NCBI GenBank assembly: GCA_050245915.1
Contig: JBFWWZ010000045.1
Span: 1-23,350, forward strand
Direction of reading: 5' to 3'
From: JBDSKH01 sp050245915
Lineage (GTDB): Bacteria; Actinomycetota; Actinomycetes; Actinomycetales; Microbacteriaceae
DNA length: 23,350 nucleotides
In this document: positions 15,423 to 22,193 of the stretch, in pieces
Position numbering within the stretch: the first letter of the stretch is position 1
Layout of the letters: each line of letters begins with the position of its first letter
Notes under the pieces: generated by a model
What the model was told of the DNA's origin: nothing
The model's database searches: none
Seen by the model: the letters and a program-made list of their open reading frames with translations, nothing else
Made by a program: the position numbers and the translations under genes

Positions 15423-15860
15423 ATGTCAGTGATCTCGACAGCGCTCGCCGCCGCCCTGCGCGACGCGGGACTGGTGTGGACGCCGGTGTCGGGCGACGCC
15501 TTCCAGATCAGCGGGCCCGACTTCGAGGGCGATGTCTTCACCGTCAGCGACATGACGATCGAGGCGCACGTCTACCCGACGGGCACGGTGCTCGGCTTCA
15601 ACGGCACCACCGAGTGGGCGCTCGATTCGGTCGCGCTCGAGGACGCCCTGTGGCTGCCCCGCGAAGATCAGCTGCGGGATGCCCTGGCCGGCACGTTCGT
15701 CAGCCTCACCCGCGAGCACGCGGACGAACGCGCCTCCGCTGAGTCGTTCAGCTACGTCGTCGTCACGAGGATCGACGGCGAGGAGGCGCGTTCGGTCAGC
15801 GATGATCCGGCCGAGGCCTACGGGGTCGCCTTGCTCGCCCTCTTGCGCTCCTTGGCCTGA
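15423..15860 (+). CDS. Conserved-looking hypothetical protein, 145 aa
   Basis: I do not recognise a characterised family. The protein is acidic and soluble, with no membrane segment; internal stretches FEGDVFTVSDMTIEAHVYPTG and ALEDALWLPREDQLRDAL (read in parts) look structured and coding statistics are normal for this genome. It begins with ATGTCAGTG only 11 nt from the oppositely oriented MpaB-family start codon, implying a leaderless or overlapping promoter arrangement. Its 3' end overlaps the convergent DUF4349 gene by 43 bp (15818-15860), so the two mRNAs would be complementary there. Confidence 0.75.
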   Translation: MSVISTALAAALRDAGLVWTPVSGDAFQISGPDFEGDVFTVSDMTIEAHVYPTGTVLGFNGTTEWALDSVALEDALWLPREDQLRDALAGTFVSLTREHADERASAESFSYVVVTRIDGEEARSVSDDPAEAYGVALLALLRSLA

Positions 15861-16774
15861 GGCTCGTCGGTCGCGCTCGGGGACCCGGTCGGCGGGGCGA
15901 GCGCAGCGGTGCGTGCCTCAGCGCGGCGCCGGCGGGCCCGCACGATCAGGATGATGATCAGCGCGATCAGCCCGAAGGTGATGAGCCAGGGCAGCAGCAC
16001 GCCGAGCACCACGAGCAGCCCGGCCCAGAAGGCCACGAAGGCGCCCCAGCCGGCACCCAGGCCGTCCCAGAACGAGTCGGGGTCGGTGGGCGGCGCCTGC
16101 GCGTCGGAGCGCAGGTAGAGCGAGATGGTCGACATCGCGACCTGGTCGGCGAGGTAGCGCTGCTGCGCCTCGAGGCTCTCCAGCTCGGCCTGCCGGGTGC
16201 TGATCTCGTGCTCCAGCGTGATCAGGTCGTCGATGCTGGTCGCCTGCGCGATCAGGCCGTTCAGCCGCTCGATGGAGGCCCGCAGCGAGTTGATGCGCGC
16301 ATCCAGGTCCTGGGTCTGCACGGTGACGTCGCTGGTCGAGAGCGAGACCTCGTCGGCCCTGCCGAGCTTCTCGAGGCTCTCGAGCACCGAGGTGAGCTTG
16401 TCCGCCGGGATGCGGAGGGTCAGCTGCGCGCTGCCCTCGTCGGTGTCGCTCGGCGCGTACTCGGTGCGGCCGTCGACGCGGCCGCCGGCTGCCTCCACGA
16501 TACGCACGGCCTCGCGGGACGCCTTCAGCGGCTCGTCGGCGGTGATCGTGACGTTGCCGGTGATCACCACCTGGCGGTCCACGGCCGTGGTGTCGATGCC
16601 GGTGTCGCCGTCGGCGGCGATCTCGCCGGAGTCGCCCCCGGCCGAACCGTCCGCGACGTTCGGTGCGGACTCGGGGACGGAGTAGTCGCCCGCGCTCCCT
16701 CCGGCGGCGGAGCACCCGGTCAACGCCAGGGCGGCCGCGAGCAGGACGGTGGATCCGATCAGTGTTCGCCTCAT
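15818..16774 (-). CDS. DUF4349 family membrane-anchored lipoprotein
   Basis: A 318-aa protein starting with a classical lipoprotein signal (MRRTLIGSTVLLAAALALTG, then the lipobox Cys at residue 21). Residues about 60-225 are the DUF4349 domain: paired beta strands (QVVITGNVTITADEP, QLTLRIPADKLTSVLESL) then a coiled coil (LDARINSLRASIERLNGL ... LEHEISTRQAELESLEAQ). A C-terminal membrane segment (about 245-280) is followed by a basic, Ala-rich cytoplasmic tail. It is likely an outer-face envelope protein; function unknown. The start at 16774 rather than the GTG at 16783 gives the cleanest signal peptide. The 3' end overlaps the convergent gene by 43 bp. Confidence 0.85.
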   Translation of the reverse strand: MRRTLIGSTVLLAAALALTGCSAAGGSAGDYSVPESAPNVADGSAGGDSGEIAADGDTGIDTTAVDRQVVITGNVTITADEPLKASREAVRIVEAAGGRVDGRTEYAPSDTDEGSAQLTLRIPADKLTSVLESLEKLGRADEVSLSTSDVTVQTQDLDARINSLRASIERLNGLIAQATSIDDLITLEHEISTRQAELESLEAQQRYLADQVAMSTISLYLRSDAQAPPTDPDSFWDGLGAGWGAFVAFWAGLLVVLGVLLPWLITFGLIALIIILIVRARRRRAEARTAALAPPTGSPSATDEPQAKERKRASKATP

Positions 16775-16821
16775 GGTGCCCACGCTAGGCAGAGGTCAAC
16801 GCGAGCAACACCCAACGTTGA

Positions 16822-16853
16822 TCACGATTCGATCGTCATAGCGTCACGATTCG
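16822..16853. repeat. Direct repeat TCACGATTCG x2 in intergenic region
   Basis: TCACGATTCG occurs at 16822-16831 and 16844-16853, 22 bp apart (two helical turns), in the 188-bp gap between the divergent lipoprotein and small-protein genes. CGTCATAGCGTC overlaps the second copy (16834-16845) and recurs at 16919-16930. The pattern is operator-like, but no regulator is adjacent. Nothing else was identified in this gap. Confidence 0.45.
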
Positions 16854-16962
16854 GCAACTGGATGCCGCCTGGACGCGCTCTGGGTGCCCTCTTGGAACCC
16901 GGCCCGCACGGCATCCCGCGTCATAGCGTCGAAGGCGACACCTCACGAAGGGAATGCAGCAC

Positions 16963-17160
16963 ATGGGACTCATGGATGACGCCAAGGACGCCGCGGAGGC
17001 CACCGGTAAGAAGGTCGGCGAGTGGGCCGACGACACGAAGGAGCGCATCTCGGACAAGGTGGACGAGATGCAGGCCGACGCCGAGGTGAAGAAGGCCGAG
17101 GCCCACCGCGACGCGGTCGAGGCGAAGAACGACTACAAGGAAGACCTGCGCAACACCTAA
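16963..17160 (+). CDS. Small charged helical protein (CsbD/LEA-like), 65 aa
   Basis: Starts MGLMDDAKDAAEATGKK and is almost entirely Ala, Asp, Glu and Lys in amphipathic helical periodicity (GEWADDTKERISDKVDEM, DAEVKKAEAHRDAVEAK), ending LRNT. This composition is shared with small stress-related helical proteins such as CsbD-like or late-embryogenesis-abundant-like peptides, but I cannot assign it firmly. GAAGGGA about nine bases upstream supports ATG 16963 over ATG 16954. The stop is followed within 16 nt by a strong hairpin (17176-17210) with T-rich tail that could terminate its transcript although it lies in the next gene. Confidence 0.75.
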   Translation: MGLMDDAKDAAEATGKKVGEWADDTKERISDKVDEMQADAEVKKAEAHRDAVEAKNDYKEDLRNT

Positions 17161-17173
17161 TACGCTGGCGGGT

Positions 17174-17956
17174 ATGGGGTGGCTGAGCGATCTGATTCGC
17201 CAGCCACCCCTTCTTCATGTCGCGAGCGATTCCGGCTCGGGGCCGCCGGTGGTGATGATCCACGGCATCGCCTCCTCGTGGGTCACGTTCGAGCGGCTGA
17301 TCCCGCTGGTCGAGCCGTACCACCGCGTCATCGCGATCGACCTGCTCGGGTTCGGGGATTCGCCGGCGCCCGAGGACGCGCAGTACACGATCGCCGAGCA
17401 CACCGCCGCACTCGACCGCACCATCCGGTCGCTGAAGCTGCGCGAGCCGTTCGTGCTGGTGGGGCATTCGATGGGGGCGCTGATCGCCGCGCGCTACGCG
17501 GCCACCCACTCGCGGCACCTGCGCAAGCTGGTGCTGGTCAGCCCGCCCGTCTACCTGCCGACCGCCACCATCGCGGACGGCCGCGAGGCGGCGGCGCAGG
17601 GGCTCTACTACCGCGCGTACGAGTACCTGCGCGCGAACCCGTCGTTCACCATCCGGGCGGCGGCCGCTCTGGCGAAGCTCTCGCCGATCAAGAACCTGCT
17701 CGATGTCTCCGAACGCAACTGGCGCCCCTTCGTGCTGTCGCTCCAGAACTCGATCGAGACCCAGACCACGCTGACCGACCTCGCCGCCGTGCGGGTGCCG
17801 GTGGAGGTCGTCTACGGGTCGCTCGACCCGTTCCTCGCCCCATCGGGCCTGCGTGTCGTCGAGCAGCTGCGCAGCGTCACCACGCACCGGGTCGACGGCG
17901 TCGACCATGTGATCCGGCCGCGCATGGCTCGCGTCATCGCGACCGCCGTAGGCTGA
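17174..17956 (+). CDS. Alpha/beta hydrolase
   Basis: A 260-aa alpha/beta hydrolase-fold enzyme. The oxyanion-hole HG follows the VVMIHG strand; the nucleophile is Ser99 in GHSMG; Asp218 (in SLDPFL) and His245 (in GVDHVIR) complete the triad. The DLLGFGDSPAP segment is typical of small soluble hydrolases. The substrate is unknown. The ATG at 17174 sits 7 nt after TACGCT (17161-17166), a fair -10 box, so the transcript may be leaderless; no Shine-Dalgarno is present. Codons 1-12 contain a perfect 10-bp inverted repeat. The next gene follows 4 nt after the stop. Confidence 0.87.
   Translation: MGWLSDLIRQPPLLHVASDSGSGPPVVMIHGIASSWVTFERLIPLVEPYHRVIAIDLLGFGDSPAPEDAQYTIAEHTAALDRTIRSLKLREPFVLVGHSMGALIAARYAATHSRHLRKLVLVSPPVYLPTATIADGREAAAQGLYYRAYEYLRANPSFTIRAAAALAKLSPIKNLLDVSERNWRPFVLSLQNSIETQTTLTDLAAVRVPVEVVYGSLDPFLAPSGLRVVEQLRSVTTHRVDGVDHVIRPRMARVIATAVG
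17176..17210 (+). terminator. Terminator-like hairpin overlapping a start of coding sequence
   Basis: GGGGTGGCTG (17176-17185) and CAGCCACCCC (17201-17210) are perfect 10-bp arms around a 15-nt loop, followed by TTCTTC. The position just after the small-protein stop (17158-17160) suits a terminator, but the sequence is also codons 1-12 of the hydrolase. It might instead be an mRNA structure acting on translation of the hydrolase. Confidence 0.55.
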
Positions 17957-17960
17957 GCTG

Positions 17961-18947
17961 ATGCGCACGAACACCCTGGGCCGCACCGCCCGCGACGTCT
18001 CCGTGATCGGCCTCGGCACCTGGCAGCTCGGCGCCGACTGGGGTGATGTCAGCGAGGCCGACGCCCGTGCGGTGCTCGACGCCTCACGGGATGCCGGCGT
18101 CACCTTCTACGACACGGCCGACGTCTACGGCGACGGGCGCAGCGAGCAGCTGATCGGCGCCTGGCGCCGCGACCGCGGCGACACCTCGGTCACGGTGGCG
18201 ACGAAGATGGGCCGCCGCGGCGCGAACACGGCAGAGGAGTACACCGCCGCGAACTTCCGCGCGTGGACGGACCGCTCACGCGCGAACCTCGGCGTCGACA
18301 CGCTCGACCTGGTGCAGCTGCACTGCCCGCCGACGCCGGTGTACTCCATCGACCGGGTGTTCGACGACCTCGACGCGCTCGTCGCCGACGGCGCCATCGC
18401 GGCCTACGGGGTGAGCGTCGAGACGGCCGCCGAGGCGCTCACCGCGATCGCGCGACCGCACGTCGCGAGCGTGCAGATCATCCTGAACGCGTTCCGCCTG
18501 AAGCCCCTCGATGAGGTGCTGCCCGCCGCCCAGGATGCCGGGGTCGGCATCATCGCGCGCGTCCCGCTGGCGAGCGGCCTGCTCTCGGGGCGGTACACCC
18601 ACGACACCGCGTTCGCCGCCGACGACCACCGCAGCTACAACCGGCACGGCGAGGCGTTCGACCGGGGCGAGACCTTCTCGGGCGTCGACTTCGACGAGGG
18701 TGTGGAGGCGGCGCGCGAGTTCTCGGCGCTCGCCGCGGGGGAGGGGCTGGCGCCTGCTCAGGCGGCGCTGGCCTGGGTCGCCCAGCTGCCGGGGGTGTCG
18801 ACGGTGATCCCGGGAGCACGCAACGCGCAGCAGGCGGCCGCGAACGCATCCGCCGGGTCGCTACCTGACCTCGGCCCGGAGTTCACCGCCGCCGTGCGCG
18901 AGCTCTACGACCGCCGGCTGCGTGCCGCGGTGCACCCGCACTGGTGA
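17961..18947 (+). CDS. Aldo/keto reductase
   Basis: A 328-aa (beta/alpha)8 NADPH-dependent oxidoreductase. The tetrad is readable: Asp51 and Tyr56 in YDTADVYGDG, Lys82 in VATKMG, His121 in LVQLHCPP. The C-terminal cofactor region PGVSTVIPGARNAQQ is typical of the family (AKR11-like/YajO-type group). It reduces a carbonyl or acts on an unknown sugar or ketone. It starts 4 nt after the alpha/beta hydrolase stop without a strong ribosome site, suggesting co-transcription. It ends at a decayed dispersed repeat shared with the convergent gene. Confidence 0.9.
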   Translation: MRTNTLGRTARDVSVIGLGTWQLGADWGDVSEADARAVLDASRDAGVTFYDTADVYGDGRSEQLIGAWRRDRGDTSVTVATKMGRRGANTAEEYTAANFRAWTDRSRANLGVDTLDLVQLHCPPTPVYSIDRVFDDLDALVADGAIAAYGVSVETAAEALTAIARPHVASVQIILNAFRLKPLDEVLPAAQDAGVGIIARVPLASGLLSGRYTHDTAFAADDHRSYNRHGEAFDRGETFSGVDFDEGVEAAREFSALAAGEGLAPAQAALAWVAQLPGVSTVIPGARNAQQAAANASAGSLPDLGPEFTAAVRELYDRRLRAAVHPHW

Positions 18948-18976
18948 GCTCGATACTCCGCTGCGCGGAACTCAGC
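18943..18976. repeat. Degenerate copy of the 33-nt palindromic repeat between convergent genes
   Basis: TCGATACTCCGCTGCGCGG followed by AACTCAGC lines up with the inverted copy at 6526-6558 (TCGATACGCCGCTTCGCGG then CTACTCAACC) with a few changes and a one-base gap. It contains the TGA of the aldo/keto reductase and the TGA of the minus-strand TfoX-like gene, as the intact copy contains the TetR stop. Confidence 0.6.
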
Positions 18977-19286
18977 GTGGTGTGATCGAGTCGACGTAGG
19001 CGTAGGCCTCGGCGAGCAGCTCCTGCCACGCGGCCTCGCCCTGCTCCGGACTCATCTCGACCCATTCGCGCATCTCGCGCCCGCGCATCACCATGCGGGT
19101 GGCGGTGCGTGCGGACTCCAGCGCATCCGCCCGCGCCTCGGGCACCTTCACCATGAGGTTGCCCGAGTGGTTTACCACGGCGAAGATCTTGCCGCGCACG
19201 CCGAGCCCGGTGGTGGAGAACATGCGCCCCCAGGTCACCCCGGGTTTCGCCAGGTAGGGCTCGGCGAGCTTCTCGAGCAGGTCCAT
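18972..19286 (-). CDS. TfoX N-terminal-domain-like small protein
   Basis: A 104-aa protein whose TWGRMFSTTGLGVRGKIFAVV segment (read in parts) and LMVKVPEARADAL resemble the TfoX/Sxy N-terminal domain family of small stand-alone actinobacterial proteins. The function of the stand-alone form is unknown; no competence role is implied. It is the last gene of the TetR-hydrolase-RidA operon, its ATG lying one base after the RidA stop. The stop codon falls in a decayed repeat element. Confidence 0.65.
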   Translation of the reverse strand: MDLLEKLAEPYLAKPGVTWGRMFSTTGLGVRGKIFAVVNHSGNLMVKVPEARADALESARTATRMVMRGREMREWVEMSPEQGEAAWQELLAEAYAYVDSITPR

Positions 19287-19287
19287 G

Positions 19288-19668
19288 TCAGCCTTTCAGC
19301 GCCGTGACTTCGATCTCGATCTTCATCCGCGGGTCCGACAATCCCGCCTCGATCATCATCGCGGCGGGGCGCACCTCGCCGAATACCGCGCGGAGCGCCG
19401 GCCAGCACCTCTCGAACTCCCCGCCGTCCGGCAGAACATAGGTGACCCGCACCACGTCGGCGAAGGTCGCGCCACCGTGCTCGAGCGCCGCGCCGATGTT
19501 GCGCAGGCACTGGGCCGTCTGCTCCTCGATGTCGTCCGAGATCGTCATCGACGCGTAGTCGAAGCCGGTCGTCCCCGAGACGAAGACCCAGTCGCCCGCG
19601 ACGACGGCGCGCGAGTACCCGATCTGCTGCTCGAACGTCGAGCCCGAACCGATCAGCCTGCGTTCCAC
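19288..19668 (-). CDS. RidA family protein (YjgF/YER057c/UK114)
   Basis: A 126-aa protein of the RidA family, whose members hydrolyse reactive enamines/imines or act on diverse metabolites. Seen are VFVSGTTGFDY, the ISDDIEEQTAQCLRNI helix, VRVTYVLPD and the C-terminal VRPAAMMIEAGLSDPRMKIEIE, with the arginine and glutamate common to RidA active sites. The GTG at 19668 is preferred because GGAGGAG lies just upstream; an ATG at 19683 would place that ribosome site inside the gene. The start overlaps the upstream hydrolase by 16 bp. Co-transcription with the TetR gene suggests a role in an inducible detoxification operon rather than housekeeping. Confidence 0.87.
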   Translation of the reverse strand: MERRLIGSGSTFEQQIGYSRAVVAGDWVFVSGTTGFDYASMTISDDIEEQTAQCLRNIGAALEHGGATFADVVRVTYVLPDGGEFERCWPALRAVFGEVRPAAMMIEAGLSDPRMKIEIEVTALKG

Positions 19669-20360
19669 GGCTCCTCCAGCCATTCTTCGAGGGCCGCCCG
19701 GGTGGCGGCCGGGGCATCCCGGTGCGGGGAGTGGCCCGCGCCCGGGACGACGATGTAGCGCATGTCAGCGGCGTCCTCCGCGACCTCGTAGCCGTCGGCC
19801 GGCTCGAGCATGGTGTACACGGCGGGGTCGCCGCCCAGCACCAGGGTGCGGGTCAGGATGCGGCGGGCAGCGTCGCGCAGATCCCACCGGTCGACCTCGG
19901 CGAAGGTGCGGGTCACGGCGGCCGGATCGACCGCCGCGATGGCCGACAGCTTGCCGGCGACATCCCGGTCGTCCCAGTGCGGCTTCTGCGCGCGCAGGGT
20001 CTGCTCGGTGAGCCGGAGTTCGGCGGCCTGGTCCGCGGCGATCGCGGGCAGGTCGCCGGACGGGATGTACCAGACCGGATCGAGCAGCACGAGCCGCGTC
20101 GTCCACCCCGGGTCCTCGGAGGCGATCACGGTGGCGACGCAGGCGCCGAGCGAGTGGCCGATGACCAGGTCGTACCGGCCGCCGGCCGCGCGGATGTCGT
20201 CGACGTACGCGCCGAGGGCGTAGCTCGGAGCGGGAGGCCGGCCGCCGTGCCCGAGCAGCGCGAGAGTCTCGGTCTGCCAGCCGGAGTCCTCGAGCCAGCC
20301 GCGAACTCGCCACCAGCCGTCGGGGCTGGAGCTGAGGCCGTGCAGCAGGAGCGCCTTCAT
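19653..20360 (-). CDS. Alpha/beta hydrolase (235 aa)
   Basis: A short alpha/beta hydrolase beginning directly with the first core strand (MKALLLHGLSS), nucleophile Ser70 in GHSLG, a likely acid in the VLGGDPAVY segment and the catalytic His in PGAGHSPHRD near residue 213. The substrate is not deducible. ATG at 20360 overlaps the TetR stop (ATGA). With the TetR gene upstream and RidA downstream it forms a compact operon divergent from a membrane protein; co-regulated hydrolysis of a toxic ester or lactone is one reading, but this is inference. Confidence 0.85.
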   Translation of the reverse strand: MKALLLHGLSSSPDGWWRVRGWLEDSGWQTETLALLGHGGRPPAPSYALGAYVDDIRAAGGRYDLVIGHSLGACVATVIASEDPGWTTRLVLLDPVWYIPSGDLPAIAADQAAELRLTEQTLRAQKPHWDDRDVAGKLSAIAAVDPAAVTRTFAEVDRWDLRDAARRILTRTLVLGGDPAVYTMLEPADGYEVAEDAADMRYIVVPGAGHSPHRDAPAATRAALEEWLEEPWNAG

Positions 20361-20959
20361 GCGTCGCCGTCCAGCAGCGATCCCACCCCGCGCAGGTAGG
20401 CGTCGGCGTCGAACTCCTGCAGCAGGGCGGATTCGAGGATGTAGCCCTGCGCCATGCCCATGAAGACCAGCAGCATGTCGGACGCCCAGACCGTGGCCGC
20501 ATCCGGGGTCATGCCGCGGTGCTCGACCGCCCAGCGGCCGAGGTAGGGGCCCATCACGCCGCGCACCTGGCTGAAGATCGTGCCGATCAGCTCGGACATC
20601 TCCGGTTCGGTCACCGCCTCGCCCCAGAGCTGGACGAGGACGCGTACGTCGTGGATCTCGCTGGTCAGACCCGACATCAGCATGCGGAGCATGGCGCTCG
20701 GTGCGGGGAGCCGGCCGCCGTCTGCGAGCCCGCCGGCGACCTCGGACATCCGGTTCACGAGCACCCGCCTGGCGACGGAGAGCATGATCTGCTGCTTGCT
20801 CTCGAAGTGGCCGTAGATGGCACCGGCGGAGAGCCCCGACTCGGTGATGATGTCGGCCATCGAGGTGCGCTGGAAGCCGCGTGCCGCGAAACAGCGCAGG
20901 GCGGCGTCGAGGATCTGATCGCGGCGCTTCTCGCGATGCTGCTCGCTGACCTTCGGCAT
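20357..20959 (-). CDS. TetR/AcrR family transcriptional regulator
   Basis: A 200-aa regulator with the TetR helix-turn-helix at about residues 12-60 (QILDAALRCFAARGFQRTSM, then SGLSAGAIYGHFESKQQIM). The C-terminal half is a helical ligand domain. GGGAGG four bases before the ATG fixes the start. It heads a four-gene overlapping operon and is divergent from the ABC-2-like membrane protein. The shared 90-bp region has a near-consensus promoter and a perfect AACGAA-CA-TTCGTT palindrome right at the expected plus-strand start site, so repression of the membrane gene and autoregulation are likely. Confidence 0.92.
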   Translation of the reverse strand: MPKVSEQHREKRRDQILDAALRCFAARGFQRTSMADIITESGLSAGAIYGHFESKQQIMLSVARRVLVNRMSEVAGGLADGGRLPAPSAMLRMLMSGLTSEIHDVRVLVQLWGEAVTEPEMSELIGTIFSQVRGVMGPYLGRWAVEHRGMTPDAATVWASDMLLVFMGMAQGYILESALLQEFDADAYLRGVGSLLDGDA

Positions 20960-20969
20960 GCGGCCTCCC

Positions 20970-21014
20970 TTGACATCCGACCGTATACGGGATTATAAAG
21001 AACGAACATTCGTT
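20970..21014 (+). promoter_or_regulatory. Divergent promoter with two palindromic operators
   Basis: Plus strand: TTGACA (20970-20975), 18 bp, TATAAA (20994-20999), nearly consensus. Minus strand: TATAAT reads from 20997 to 20992, a perfect -10 for the TetR operon. CCGTATACGG (20981-20990), a perfect 10-bp palindrome, lies in the spacer; AACGAACATTCGTT (21001-21014), palindromic around CA, covers the plus-strand start point. The AT-rich block is unusual for this genome. It is best read as TetR operator sites that block both promoters. Confidence 0.72.
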
Positions 21015-21049
21015 TTGTGCATGTCGTTTTGTGAAATGGAGGAGCCGAG

Positions 21050-22093
21050 ATGTCGAGCCACCTGCCCACCGGCGAGCCGACCCCCTGGTCGCGCGTCGTC
21101 GCCATCCCCGTCGCCCTGACCGTCGCGGTCTCGGTCATCGTGCTCGCGTTCCTCTGGCCCGCCCTCACGAGCTCGCCCCAGAACCTGCCGATCGCCGTCG
21201 CCGGACCCGCCGCCCAGGTGGACCAGGTCACGGGGGCGATCGAGGCGAACGCCGACGGAGCGTTCGAGATCACCGCCGTCGACGACCGGGATGCGGCGGT
21301 CGCCGCCATCGAGCACCGCGACGTCTACGGCGCGATCGTGCTCGGTCAGAGCCCCGAGGTGCTGACCGCCTCCGCCGCCAGTCCCGTCGCCGCGCAGGCA
21401 CTCGGGGCCGTCGCCGCGCAGCTGCAGGGTCAGCTGCAGCAGGCCGCCGCCGCCCAGGCCGCAGCGCAGGGCGCCCCGCCGCCCACGATCACCGTGCAGG
21501 TCACCGACGTGGTGCCGCTCGCGGACACCGACGAACGCGGCACCGGGCTGGCCTCTGCCGTGCTGCCGCTCGTGATCGGAGGACTGATCGGCGGCATCCT
21601 GACCTCCCTCCTGCTCGCCGGCCGCGGGCGGCGCCTCGTCGCCCTCGCCCTGTACGCCGTACTCGCAGGAGCGGCCGTCGCCGGAATCCTGCAGGGCTGG
21701 CTCGGGGTGCTGCAGGGGTCGTACGTGCTGAACGCGGCAGCGATCGCGCTCGCGATGCTCGCGATCGGCGCCGCCGTCGCCGGACTCGCCTCCCTGCTCG
21801 GCCGGCCCGGCCTCGCGCTGGGAGCGGTCACGTTCATCCTGTTCGCCGTGCCGCTGGCGTCCGCCGCGACCCCGGTGGAGTTCCTGCTCGCGCCGTGGGG
21901 CGCCGTCGGCCAGTGGTTCCCGCCGGGCGCGGGTGCGACGCTGCTGCGCGAGCTGTCGTACTTCCCGGCCGCCGACACCGCGTTCCCCTGGCTCGTCCTC
22001 GCCGGCTGGGCGGTCGCAGGCGCGGCTCTCGTGCTGGCGGGCAGGGCGCTGGATGCCGCCGCGGCATCCCGCACCGTCGCCGACGCAAGCTGA
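21050..22093 (+). CDS. ABC-2/DUF3533-like multi-pass membrane protein
   Basis: A 347-aa membrane protein. One N-terminal segment (about 15-38) is followed by an extracytoplasmic domain (about 40-170: LPIAVAGPAAQVDQVTGAIE, VYGAIVLGQSPEVLTASAAS), then five or six hydrophobic helices (about 175-335). This layout matches the YhgE/Pip or DUF3533 type of ABC-2-related permease. No ATPase gene is adjacent, so energy coupling is unclear. GGAGGA upstream fixes the ATG. It is divergent from the TetR operon and very probably its repression target, hence a candidate inducible export or envelope-stress component. A strong terminator follows at 22108-22135. Confidence 0.78.
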   Translation: MSSHLPTGEPTPWSRVVAIPVALTVAVSVIVLAFLWPALTSSPQNLPIAVAGPAAQVDQVTGAIEANADGAFEITAVDDRDAAVAAIEHRDVYGAIVLGQSPEVLTASAASPVAAQALGAVAAQLQGQLQQAAAAQAAAQGAPPPTITVQVTDVVPLADTDERGTGLASAVLPLVIGGLIGGILTSLLLAGRGRRLVALALYAVLAGAAVAGILQGWLGVLQGSYVLNAAAIALAMLAIGAAVAGLASLLGRPGLALGAVTFILFAVPLASAATPVEFLLAPWGAVGQWFPPGAGATLLRELSYFPAADTAFPWLVLAGWAVAGAALVLAGRALDAAAASRTVADAS

Positions 22094-22107
22094 CCGGAAC
22101 CTGAGAC

Positions 22108-22135
22108 GCCCGGTCCTCCCATTGGGGGACCGGGC
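22108..22135 (+). terminator. Intrinsic terminator after the membrane protein gene
   Basis: GCCCGGTCC (22108-22116) and GGACCGGGC (22127-22135) are perfect 9-bp arms, and the loop can pair further; GCTTCTGT follows. It lies 15 nt after the stop and before the hemoglobin gene, so it separates the two transcripts. The T-tract is weak, as usual in high-GC actinobacteria. Confidence 0.8.
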
Positions 22136-22193
22136 GCTTCTGTGCTATCCCTGAATCTGAGGCGCGGTCAGGGCGACGCCGAGGAGCTGGGTC

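Noticed and set aside
16894..16922. ECF sigma promoter (GGAAC with CGTC) before the small helical protein
   Set aside because: The spacing of 20 bp between the two elements is too long for the usual 16-18 bp.
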